Assembly: GCA_963573305.1 (NCBI GenBank)
Contig: OY754329.1
Span: 63,919,084 to 63,983,083, forward strand
DNA: 64,000 nt
Source of the DNA: Pyrrhosoma nymphula
Taxonomy: Eukaryota; Arthropoda; Insecta; Odonata; Coenagrionidae
Reading direction: 5' to 3'
The notes beneath the pieces are model-generated. The model was not told where the DNA came from. It did no database searches and worked only from the letters and a program-made list of their open reading frames with translations. This document shows positions 48,150 through 57,837 of this stretch, piece by piece; the first letter of the stretch is position 1, and every line of letters begins with the position of its first letter. The translations under genes were made by a program, and so were the position numbers.

Positions 48150-48780
48150 ATTCGGAGAGATTGAAAGCGTCGATGGCTGTAGTAATTTTCAACACGATCC
48201 ACTATATTCTTAGCTAAATGCTCCATCTCGGTTAGTCGTTTGTTAAATTTTGGCAAGGAGTGATATTTAATCGCTTTTTACAGAGAAAAGATTACTCGAA
48301 AGTAATGTCCAGCGTAAGGATGATGTCTCATTTTAATATTTTTTTTATGTAATCACAACATTATGGACTAAAAAACTCAAGTTTAGCGAAGGAAAAAGGA
48401 ACTGCTAGGTGTTCGAGTAACTGTTTTTGCTACGAACTGATGAAATAGTTTTGCAATACTTCCTTCGTATTTCCCTCAAGTGCGCAAAACAAACAGCAAA
48501 ATTATGTTTTGCCGTTAAAAAGTGTTGGATTTTAATATTTCAGATTCAGATTTTCTAGTATTATATTCAAATCGGAATTAAGTTTTTTTCCTGCCCTAAG
48601 ATCTTTTAGTTAGGTCTGAATGAATAATTTACAAAACTTCCATTTTTTATTACTTCTAAACGTACAATTCGTCAAAAATCACCGAGCACACGGCAATGAT
48701 TTCAAGCTTTGCGCCGAAGGACCTTGCTTACAATATGGTGGATGAGCGCAACAACCATTACATAAAATAGCACACGGAGC
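48150..48780. other. No gene recognised
   Basis: AT-rich sequence without conserved frames. Confidence 0.4.
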
Positions 48781-48784
48781 AATC

Positions 48785-48885
48785 AATTTAACTTCTCTGC
48801 ATACACTCTGAGACCGGGGTTCAAACCCATGCATTGGTGGAGGGTTCAATCCCTATCACTATATGTATGCCGCGTGGCTAGCACT
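48785..48885 (-). repeat. tRNA-like SINE head, minus strand (putative)
   Basis: Read on the minus strand, TGCTAGCCACGCGGCATAC resembles an A-box region and GGGTTTGAACCCCGG a B box. A second B-box-like string (GGGATTGAACCC) lies between them. The arrangement may reflect a rearranged or dimeric head. There is no clear tail. Confidence 0.4.
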
Positions 48886-49079
48886 TCAAGTGCAGACGTT
48901 GGCGAGAGAAGACGTATATGATAAGGATGTAATCTACTTAAGTGCACATTGCAAAAGTAAACTGAATCCTCTATAGCCCTAAAATAAGTGACAACAATGC
49001 TCTTTTTCTTACTCACAGGGTAAAAGGACTTCCGTAAATACTCCTAATAGTTAATATAGGATCTCAAGTGAAAGATAAG

Positions 49080-49530
49080 CACTTCAAATGCAGAGCCTGA
49101 CGTGTTTTTCTGAATGATTTAGTCAGGCCACATCTCGAATACTCCGCGAGAATTTGTGACCCTAAACAGTGATACATAGTTAGTTCGCGATATAAGCAAG
49201 AATAGCCGCACGCTGCGCAAAGAACTGCTACGAGCGAAAAGAGACTGTAACATAGCTGATGGAAGGACAAGGTTGGGTGCCGCTAGATACTCGGGGGCTA
49301 ATCGTTGGACTCAAATTAGTTGAAAAATTCAGCTGAGGAGAGTTTCAGGATAACATCGAGGAAACTATTTTAAACCCCGCACATTATCTTTAGAATTCAT
49401 TGAAGAGACGATATAAGAGTGATGGACTGCCGAATTGATAGATGTAACTTAAGTACCCGTGTTCGTGTGCTATGCGCCAGTCCACGGAGTAAATCCCAAC
49501 TAAAAAAAAGGATGTTTATGTACTTAAGAC
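49080..49530 (+). pseudogene. CR1/Jockey-type LINE, RT C-terminal relic
   Basis: Around 49,110-49,180 one frame reads LNDLVRPHLEYSARICDPKQ, the well-conserved LVRP-LEY block near the end of CR1- and Jockey-type reverse transcriptases. After stops it continues with AAQRTATSEKRL, WKDKVGCR and, in a neighbouring frame, LVEKFS, EFQDNIEETILNPAHYL and RYKSDGLPN. Many stops show it is old. The upstream catalytic core is not seen. Clade assignment between CR1, L2 and Jockey is not possible from this piece. Confidence 0.75.
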
Positions 49531-49697
49531 AAATTTAAAGAACTGCGGAACTGGCCGCACAGGATCTTTAACGGAGTCTTCCGCTAGTGCTCACACAATC
49601 ATCAATTCAAGAGATGGCAACGTATTCACGGTACTTGGGGGAAGACCTTGCTCCTCCATGCCTCCAAGCATCCATGAAATTCACAGTGGAAGAGGAC

Positions 49698-49771
49698 GCC
49701 TGGGTAGCTTAACTGGTTAGAGCACTCGGCGCGATATCGAGGGGCCTGGGTTGGAATCCCAGTCCAGGGGG
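49698..49771 (+). repeat. tRNA-like cloverleaf, head of a SINE or tRNA pseudogene
   Basis: The acceptor arms GCCTGGG and TCCAGGG pair in six of seven positions if a G-T pair is allowed. The D arm is TAGCTTAACTGGTTAGAGCA. The anticodon arm CTCGG-CGCGATA-TCGAG pairs fully, with a 7-nt loop, but the base before the anticodon is G instead of the invariant T. The T arm CTGGG-TTGGAAT-CCCAG is perfect. About 120 bp of non-tRNA sequence follow, and a related head lies at 33,285. SINE head is more likely than a working gene. Confidence 0.75.
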
Positions 49772-49779
49772 GCTGTGTT

Positions 49780-50165
49780 TGAAAAGTTTGAGATAATTTC
49801 TATCTCGTGATTAAGGAGTCGCGTGGTACAATCACGAAGGGCTGGAGATTTTAGTGTCTTTGAACTACTAGTAAAAATGTAACACAGCTTTCCCGATCGA
49901 GTTTTTCTCCCGGGAATATTGTTGATTAAGTTAAATATCGCGATTAGAGACGCAATCAATGACATATCAGGCACTTAAGTTATCCATCCGAGTGAGTAAA
50001 ACGTACCAAAATCTCGAACAGTTCGTTACTGAGCCATGCGACTTCTTATTTACTTGTTCGGGATTATATATGGTTCAAACACAAACCCCACGCGTATAAT
50101 TTTTTAACTGTGAATTTAACACAATTCTTGTAACTCTGTGCATAAATGCAGCTGTAAAATACATT
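49780..50165. other. No gene; probable tail of the preceding SINE
   Basis: The first 100 bp after the tRNA-like head may be the SINE body. CGCGTGGTACAATCACGAAG lies near 49,820. Nothing coding is seen. Confidence 0.4.
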
Positions 50166-50173
50166 AATAAAAG

Positions 50174-50306
50174 AATGTCTCTGCATTTTCGGGTATCCAT
50201 GACAACAGTTGCGTCCGTGTTCCAACGGGCGTTTTCAGGTCGAAACTGTTGTCATGGATAACAGCGTACGCGGTGGACACGCGAAAATGCAGAGACATTC
50301 ATCTCA
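50174..50306. mobile_element. Small double-hairpin foldback element
   Basis: Outer arms: GAATGTCTCTGCATTTTCGG on the left and the reverse complement of GAATGTCTCTGCATTTTCGC on the right. Inner arms: TATCCATGACAACAGTT near 50,191 and its exact 17-nt complement near 50,244. About 20 extra nt sit between inner and outer arms on the right side only. No coding capacity, and TSD unclear. Confidence 0.8.
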
Positions 50307-50769
50307 ACGCCAAGGTAACCTAACATGATACATTAATACACATCGTTTCTATATCACTGGTAGCATATAGTGTAGTACATGCTGGTGAGATTTCACTTCA
50401 TGACAGGTGCGTGAAGGTTTTTGGGGTAAAGGTGAGCTTTCGTCTCGCACTTGTTTTCGCGATTTTCACCCACTTTAAACAGAGATATCAGAACCAATTT
50501 CACCTCACTTATTATGCAAGCTTTGCAAATTTGTTTAACACTTTCAACACAACAATGCATCAACTACTTTAGAAATGAGAAACTTTCAAACCTGAGAAGT
50601 GCGTTTTTTCCTCTCCGCCATATTGTGAAAAAATGCCGTTTCCTCTTTTCCACTGTACGTAGCGCAGCGATCGAGCAGTTGGTTCTCTATCATATACACA
50701 CCTTTTCTACACAGTTTCTTCCCTCCTTCCACTCAAACTCGCCCCGCAACAGCCATTTACTACAATCCA

Positions 50770-50915
50770 ATTCCATTCATTCCACCGCAGTAAACATTGC
50801 ACATTTCACTTCAAATGAAGGTTTTACACTTCCTTTTCACTCACATTCATTCCACTGTACTAATAACATTTCACGTATCACTTTAAATGGAGGATTTACA
50901 CTTCCTAATTGAGCG
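50770..50915. repeat. Two-copy tandem repeat, about 71-bp period, inside the transposon
   Basis: CATTCATTCCACYGYA, TTTCACTTCAAATGAAGG or TATCACTTTAAATGGAGG, and TTTACACTTCCT recur in order. The copies are clearly diverged. Confidence 0.65.
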
Positions 50916-51110
50916 TACACGATTGGCAAATCATGGCGACCATACACCACACACGCAAGTCAGAAAATGATTAATGCCAACTACTCTCAACAATTAACTT
51001 CCAACTGTTGACAGTTAATTTCCCCCTTCCACACTACCCGAGAGAACTCCGTCAACAATACTATTTCATTAGCCTCTAACAAAAGCCCACTTATATTAAC
51101 GTTGTGACCT

Positions 51111-51475
51111 GAGGGATTCTATTCTTAAAATAATACGCGAAATAACATTTTAGCCTTCTACCAATGCTCACCAATAATCACCAATAAGCGTGAGGGATTC
51201 TATTCTTAAAATAATATGCGAAATATCATTTTAGCCTTCTACCAATTCCCACCAATAATCACCAATGAGCGTGAGGGATTCTATTCTTAAAATAATACGC
51301 GAAATAACATTTTAGCCTTCTACCAATTCCCACCAATAATCACCAATGAGCGTGAGGGGTTCTATTCTTAAAATAATACGCGAAATAACATTTTAGCCTT
51401 CCACCAATTCCCACCAATAATCACTAATGAGCGTGAGGGATTCTATTCTTAAAATAATACACAGAATAACATTTT
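51111..51475. repeat. 81-bp tandem array, 4.5 copies, inside the transposon
   Basis: GAGGGATTCTATTCTTAAAA or close variants start at 51,111, 51,192, 51,273, 51,354 and 51,435, exactly 81 bp apart. Each unit also has AACATTTTAGCCTTC and CACCAATAATCACCAAT. The fifth unit breaks off after AACATTTT and joins the next repeat block. The copies differ at only a few positions. Confidence 0.95.
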
Positions 51476-51960
51476 GAAACTTCAACCATTCCCAGAAATG
51501 CCCATTTCCTCGTTATCGATCGCGCTAAAAATGCGTTTTCCGCTATTCAAACTCACGAAAATGAGTTTTTCACTTTTGATTATAACCAATTCGTGTTTAA
51601 CTCCATTGGCCCGCAAACCTCTTTGTGGGGTGGGTTCAGGGCAAGTTACGGAAGGGGAAATCGTTTTCCGCTTTTCCAAATCACGGGAACTCAGTGAAAA
51701 TCATCATTTTGAAACGTCCTCGACTCCCAGAAATGCCCATTTCCACTTTACCATTTCCACAAGAAATGCGTTTTTCACTTTTGAAAATGGCCAAATCGGG
51801 CCCGCGTACCGTCCCACCCTAGCACCCCTGTTTCACTCCATAGGCCCGTAAGCTTGTTGGGGGGGTGGGGTAAAGGCATATTGTAGAGGTGAAATTAGTG
51901 TTATCCCTCTAACGGTTGTTCGTGAAAACCTCCAAATATGGCGTCGAAAACGGACGAAAA
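51472..51960. repeat. Two-copy tandem repeat, about 234-bp period, inside the transposon
   Basis: TTTTGAAAC, CCCAGAAATGCCCATTTCC, AAATGCGTTTT and TCCATTGGCCCG or TCCATAGGCCCG, followed by a G-rich run, recur in the same order, starting near 51,473 and 51,707. A third partial start (TTTTCAAACGTC) lies near 51,979. Confidence 0.75.
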
Positions 51961-52194
51961 AAGCGAAAAATTGGTCATTTTCAAACGTCTATATGTAAAA
52001 AACTACTAGTCACACCGGTATGATTATTACATTTTTACAAATCCGCATTCTTCCTCTACTCCCAGGTATCACATTCAATTTCGTCAGTTTCCTACGTTTT
52101 TCAAAAAAAAAATTGAAAGTGCGAGACGAAAGCTCACCTTTACCGTTTTTGGTGATGCATTAGGTGATAGTCGTAGTTACTTTTGTGTAGGATA

Positions 52195-52275
52195 CAGTGT
52201 GGTGGATGTTGGCGAAAACTCACCCCCTGCCACTCACCCTTGAGGTGGCTCTCGGGGTGCTATGTAAATGTACCG
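52195..52275 (-). repeat. Fragment of the GTGTGTGGC dispersed repeat
   Basis: In reverse complement: ACATTTACATAGCACCCC, GAGAGCCACCTC, GGGTGAGTGGCAGGGGGTGA. This follows the order of the copies at 54,935 and 58,708. Confidence 0.65.
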
Positions 52276-52279
52276 CTAA

Positions 52280-53760
52280 TCCTAACCTACCCACCCTATG
52301 GCTCAAATGACGTCAGTTGTCCGTCACCTCCTATATAACGACACAACCGACCAGCTCGAAGGAGAACAAGATTCGAGGCCCTTTCGGGGGAAAATACAAA
52401 GCGGCAGGACTTCTCGAGATTCCAGCTTCCGACTGGTGGTTCGGTCGTTACAGTTTTTATGCGAGAGAAAACTGGAAAAAGCATCTCGGAGAACAGTTTT
52501 CTTTAAATTGGATGGGGGAAGGAAACTGTTAGTGCTCCATTAAGTTTCCATTTTCGTAGGGTAACTTTTGTTTTTTTTTGTTAATTCTGCTCGATTTTAT
52601 CGCAAAAATTTTCAAGAGAAGGTTGTGTCCCTTCCCCCAGCATTCGTGGGCTAAAATGAAGAATTTTGTCTCTGAAATTTCTCTCATAGTTTAGCGTTTT
52701 TTTAATTTCTCAATTTAATTTGCTACAAGACTGACTTGCCGAAATTGTCTCATTTTTTCTCTGAGGTAATTTTGTTAGTTTGCTTCGTTAATGATGGTGA
52801 ATTCGCTCTTTACTTTGTTTCAACAAAGCAGGAGAAAAAAAACACTGGAGAAGCGTCATATTTATCATAATGTAGTGATTCCACGTGAGTGCAAGATTTT
52901 AAGCAATTACTGTCGTAGACATCTTATTTGAGTCCAAAATAACCCAAGATATGGTTGGCTCGTATTATTTTATTTTTGACGCAATTGGATCTCCCATTTA
53001 TATCTGTCCAGTAGAAAGAATAATCTTGAATGGAAAGTAATCTTGCCTGTATGTTATACCATATGCTAATTAAGTTTCGGAAATAGCTAGTAAAAAAATA
53101 CATTATCAATAATAATAATTCAACTACTTTAGAGACAGAGGGCTAAACAAAATTAAGAGTATTTTACAAAGCCCAGAATATTACTTTGAGTGGCCAAGAA
53201 TGTGCTCATCGGCTCTTTAACTATTTGATGGACTCATGAAATGTGTTACAATAGCTATAAAAATGTATAGTTTTGACATTCATGCACGAAGCTAGTGAAT
53301 ACATTATTTAGAATGAATGAAGATTTCCAAATTATTACGAATTGCCCTAATTGATTTCTGTAGCAAATGACCAAGAATGTGAGATGTTTAATACTTGAAT
53401 GGATTTTAAATTGGAGTTAGAGAAATAATAACAAAATATCCTCGATGTTTACTTTTTTAGCAGATATACAAATAATGTACTTTTTTGGTGGACAGGTTGG
53501 ATTGTGAGTTGACATACGGAAATATACAAATTTTTGAATACGCCAATTACGCCAAGCAGGTCCTAAACACAAATGGCATGTTTAAATGCAGTGAGGTTTC
53601 TTTTTTGCGGGAGATTACGGGCTTTCAGTGCTCAATTTGTACATACATACATATAAATACCCATAAAACCTTTTGGGGTAGGCACAGTAAAAAAAGTTTA
53701 GTTAATGGTGATAGAATTGTGAAGCTGATTCTGATTTACTAATTTCCCTCATACCTCTTC
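52280..53760. other. No gene recognised
   Basis: Short frames overlap at 52,296-52,543 on both strands without any family match. The rest is AT-rich. Confidence 0.4.
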
Positions 53761-53769
53761 TGTTTCAGT

Positions 53770-54010
53770 AACACTAATTCATTGCTTAGTACACGCCCTC
53801 CTGGTCTTAAGACTCCTATTGTCCGTTCTCTTAAGAGGACCACATTTACCGATGACTTTCTCGGTCTGCCCCTTACCTTCCTTTCACACCATTCGCTCCT
53901 CTTTCATAAATCGACTTTGTTATTCGACTCTTAGCCATTATCTCGACATGGCCAATCCAGCGGAGTACGCTCCTATCATGCATTCTTACATCATCCAGTC
54001 ATTCTTAACC
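53770..54010 (-). pseudogene. LINE reverse transcriptase C-terminal fragment
   Basis: On the minus strand from about 54,003: MHDRSVLRWIGHVEIMAKSR, ITKSIYERGANGVKGR and, after a frameshift, GRPRKSSVNVVLL. The order LRWIGHVERM-like, KxIYE, GxGRPRK is a familiar ending of arthropod non-LTR reverse transcriptases, from a different subfamily than the GKRGRGR group. Only the tail remains. Confidence 0.7.
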
Positions 54011-54014
54011 CCAT

Positions 54015-54930
54015 CCCTTCTACTTTTAGTGTAAACCCTTCTCAGGCACCCCATACCCTCTGGATTCAACGTATCGTAATGTTTATCCTGGCATTGACAA
54101 GTTGCGCTATAAAAAAAATAAAGTGAGGAGTACACTTTTGTGTACTGTAACCTTTGCTTCCTTAGACAAATATACATTCCTTGATATACTTCAAAAACTA
54201 GATACGTACGATTCAACCTTTATTCGTATGTCATTGTAAAGGCAGTTACGTATTAATTACCATTAAAAATGTCATACCTTTGAACAAAATTTATCTATGA
54301 AATTCAACTCCATTGTTAAAACCTATCACCGGTCTACTTAGTCGGTGTGTAGATACTTGTATTCTCTATGATCCGTAATCCCTTGTGCCAACGCCTCTGC
54401 CTTTTGGTAAGAAATTGCTGGATCATATCTAAGTGATGAGTCCGTTGTTGAGCCATTTTCACCATCAAGAGGAGAAAAAAGAAGGGAAACACTAAACCTG
54501 ACGACTTTTAGATGTGCTCCTCACAAGTTATTTTTTGCTGACCTTTCCCTCGGAGCACACCGTGAGATCTTCATCCGCGTCCGTGACTAGTCACTGTGAT
54601 TTCGATCCCAGCGGTCACGAAAGTGAATTCCTCTTCAGAATCACAAGTGCCGCGAGGGAACTAGAAATTACATGTTATTCTCTCGCGCTTAATTAATTCC
54701 GAGTGGAGTTTTTGATGGGCCCTTCGTTTAGTCTGTCATTTGATAAAAAAACTGCGGAAGTTCAGCAATGAAGGAAAAGAGAGGATGGAGGTGGTTGAAG
54801 AATGAGTAGAACCCAATAGTTGTATATTTTTCAGGGGTACAGAATAGAAACATTAAAAAAGACTACAGTATGATCTACAATACGAGATATTTCAGGCAAC
54901 CGCTTGCTGATCGGGTAAAGGGATCTATAT
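54015..54930. other. No gene recognised
   Basis: Mixed sequence with short open frames and no recognisable domain. Confidence 0.4.
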
Positions 54931-54934
54931 CTGC

Positions 54935-55145
54935 AAATTACCGTTCAAGCCATCTCCTGGGTGTGTGGCACGGGGTGATTCCACACCGGACATGCAATAC
55001 TCGATCCAGTTCAAGGTCCACCCCACACGCTACCCCGCTCTCTAGGCGCAGAACAAAATGTAGTCAAGAAAACTATGCACAGACAAACCAGAAACTAGGA
55101 GAGTGCTACGTCGGCAAACATGCTAACGTGCAGTGCACGGGTTAA
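54935..55145 (+). repeat. GTGTGTGGC dispersed repeat, long copy
   Basis: TACCGTTCAAGCCA, GGGTGTGTGGCACGGGGTGA, TCCACACCGGACATGCA, CGCTCTCTAGGCGCAG and GAAACTAGGAGAGTGCTACG follow in order. The copy at 58,708-58,935 matches over about 190 bp at roughly 75-80% by eye. An open frame spans most of it but is not conserved in the other copy, so this is not coding. Confidence 0.8.
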
Positions 55146-55349
55146 AATACTATTACCGATTAGTAAATTCAAGTAAGAATGAACTGCCATCCAAATTCGT
55201 GGTTTTTTCACTCGGAACGAGTCAGTAAAACAGGCAGTCAGTGAGAGAAATTTTACTGGCGTAATATCACTAAAGGATTACGAAGTATAGCTTCCTTAGT
55301 TGGTGCTCATCACCTATATTATTGTCTGTGCTATAACTGACGTTTGCGG

Positions 55350-55582
55350 GTAGCGGGTTGGCGTGGTGGTTAGAACACGGGCCTCCCGGGTTCGCATCCC
55401 GGCACTAGCAGAGATTTTTCAGTGGGCACCCGATCTTTACTTGGTGTCCTTCAAGCTGCTCCATCCGTCTATTGGGACGTTTAATGTGTTTGGAGCCATT
55501 TATGCTTATGCACAGATTGGTGTGAAAATTTGCATACGTGTTCTCATAAGTAATATCTATAAATTAAATTGAAAAAAATTGC
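55350..55582 (+). mobile_element. tRNA-derived SINE, second family
   Basis: The head has an A box (TGGTGGTTAGAACACGG near 55,365) and a B box (GGGTTCGCATCCC at 55,388). The body includes TTTTTCAGTGGGCACCCGAT and CATCCGTCTATTGGGACG. The 3' end is an AT-rich tail, ATTAAATTGAAAAAAATT. The spacing between A and B boxes is too short for a working tRNA. No TSD identified. Confidence 0.78.
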
Positions 55583-55584
55583 AT

Positions 55585-57230
55585 CATACCGCTTGGTTTT
55601 TTAGCAATTCAATTGTATCATACCGTTTTTTTTTTTAGCACAAGAGGATAGAGTCACAAGATGTGCAAATATATGTTGAGTGTGATTAATTCATCCGGAT
55701 ATTATAAATCTTAGTCATAATGGTCACGTAGTCTTATGGCAAATGACGTGTATTTCGTAATAATTCGATTCCATGTTTGCATATTTTCTCTTGAACGCGA
55801 AGTAATACATTGATTATTATTATAATTGTTGCTTACAAGTATCAAGATGCCACGCCGAGTCCAATAATCGAAAAAATATATTTCAATATAGTTTAATCTA
55901 AATTTGGACTACCGTGCCAAAAACTCCAGCCATAATCTGCTTTAATTGAGGAAAATGTTTTAATATAATTCTTGCATAATATCTGTTACTGCCTGCATGA
56001 TGAGTTCCAACGCATAAAATAGATGTATGTAGTTAAATTAAATGTGGTCCAAGAATTTTTTCCGACTTGCTTAGAAATATATATTGAAACGTTCGCTTAG
56101 TGACCCACGATTGCCAGTCCAGTCACCTTTACTCCTCTTAGTCCCCTTGGCGCCTTTAGTTTGGCGTTGGCGTGTGTCGACACTAGGTTTCTCTCCTCCA
56201 TTCTCCGTTCCTAAACAATCCTCTACTAATCATAAAACTCACTTATCCTAAATTCCGCAACTGTTGTTTTTTCTCTCCGCATAACTAGCTAATCAACAGT
56301 CGTTGGCCGAAATATATGCTAATGTAGTGTGCAAATACCTGTAATTTGAAGATTTTTGAGATTTACACCTGGGTGTTTTGAAGGGATGTTTTGGAGAGAG
56401 AAAAATATTTTCACTTATAAGGCCATTATTATATTCGAATCAAATCAAGGTCCTATGGGTGATGTAAACATGATTTTTAGGAATTATATGATGCGATTAG
56501 AACAAAAATATTATGGATAAAAAGTTATAACCTGAATTTTAATAACCATTTGCTACAGTACATGTACTTTAAAAACGTTTAGCTATTTTCTCAGCCTACT
56601 TCTGGCTTAGGCTTGTATGTGAACGCTTTTATGTACAACCTGCCTGGGTACTAGCCAGCGAGTGATTGCCGACATGATTAGGGGGTGTTATGTTTCATGC
56701 AAAATGACGTGAATTCCGACGGGTACACGGTATAGATCTTGTTAGGTTTCATAACCGCAGTTGCATTACCCAAAGGGGCGTCGCCATGAAAAGAATCAAG
56801 CTCATGAATGTTTCAACCCCTGCGATGTAAACGTAAAATGCTATCAGTCCAATTAATTATTATAAATCCTTTGCATCGTCCACATACCATGTGAAAAGCG
56901 TTACAAATACGATCATGAATTCCGTATCTCTTTGCGAAACGAGCGTTCAGTGGGTAACCGTTGGGTATGTCCTTAAAAGGGTTGTTGTCATGCACTAGGG
57001 GCAGTTCACAGCCTAAAATATTCTGTGATTATGGTAGTGAATTGTGTTCTTTCCTGTTTGAGATAACACATGATTAACATGACGAAAACGGTAATGCCAG
57101 TTTTTATGTCTGCACGCATATTCATGAATACGTTAGATACCTCATATGCGGGGAGGGAGTTTAGAATATGAATGCCATCAAGTTTGTATGTTTGGTTCAC
57201 CTTCCTACAGTTACCTCTCGTGGGTTGCAT
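55585..57230. other. No gene recognised
   Basis: AT-rich DNA. A TCATACCG plus T-rich string repeats at about 55,585 and 55,618, which is a minor local duplication. Confidence 0.4.
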
Positions 57231-57235
57231 TTGCA

Positions 57236-57547
57236 TAGCATGGAAGGAAGATGAGCGTCGAATTCCTTAGAGATATGGGTATGGAAAGAGTAACCTGGCT
57301 GGAAAGGAAAACAAACGAGGAATTGTTGGGTACGGTAGGAGGGAAAAGGAGGCTGATGAAAGAAATTCGAAGGGGGCAGTGGATGAAGGACTTCTTGAAG
57401 GGTGACGACATGCTGAAGACGGCGATAGAAGGGAGAATGTTGGACAATGTTGTGAAAGAGAGGATAACAATAAGAATTTTGAATTGTAATCAGGGAGGAA
57501 AAATATGCGAGGAGCTTAAAATGGATTTAATACTGGATAATAATTGA
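57236..57547 (+). pseudogene. LINE reverse transcriptase C-terminal fragment
   Basis: The frame reads GMERVTWLERKTNEELLGTV, then GKRRLMKEIRRGQWMKDFLK, DDMLKTAIEGRML and GGKICEELKMDLI before a stop. It is in the same order as the fragments at 9738-9922 (minus) and 60,531-61,216. The W-x-ERKTNEE block and the I-EGR block are typical of this LINE group. The basic GKRGRGR segment has diverged to DNVVKER. The catalytic core is missing. Confidence 0.75.
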
Positions 57548-57837
57548 TCATTATCTTATTATATCTATTTTAAGCTCTTCGTGTCTTTTTACTGTATTAT
57601 AATTTACTCAGGAAACGTTGGAGGAAACTCTTCCGAGGAAGGAGAGACCATTTGGGCTGGACTGTCTTCTTATTTCCCTGGGCGCTACAACCCTCACTGG
57701 GTTTTGGCGCCTCTTAAGTTGTTAACGCCCATCTGCATCTAACTTTTGTTATCTCGTTCCAGTTTGTAATACCTACTCATTATTCATAATTCCTCTATGA
57801 GATCGTGTTTCCATCTTTTCCTAGGTCTTTCTCCGGG

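Larger units (their letters stand above)
50425..52144. mobile_element. 1.72-kb DNA transposon, 28-bp perfect TIRs, 8-bp TSD
   Basis: Both ends begin GGTAAAGGTGAGCTTTCGTC and remain identical for 28 nt. GTTTTTGG flanks the element at 50,417-50,424 and 52,145-52,152. Together these define the element exactly. GG-starting ends and an 8-bp TSD fit Merlin-like better than hAT elements (whose ends start CA), but I am unsure. There is no transposase. The longest frame (50,451-50,912) is compositionally odd and partly repeated, so I do not call it. The interior is made of three successive tandem-repeat blocks. Confidence 0.93.

Noticed and set aside
50451..50912. A 153-codon open frame inside the 1.72-kb transposon
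   Set aside because: Its C-terminal part is a tandem repeat, it shows no transposase motif, and it begins within the terminal repeat.
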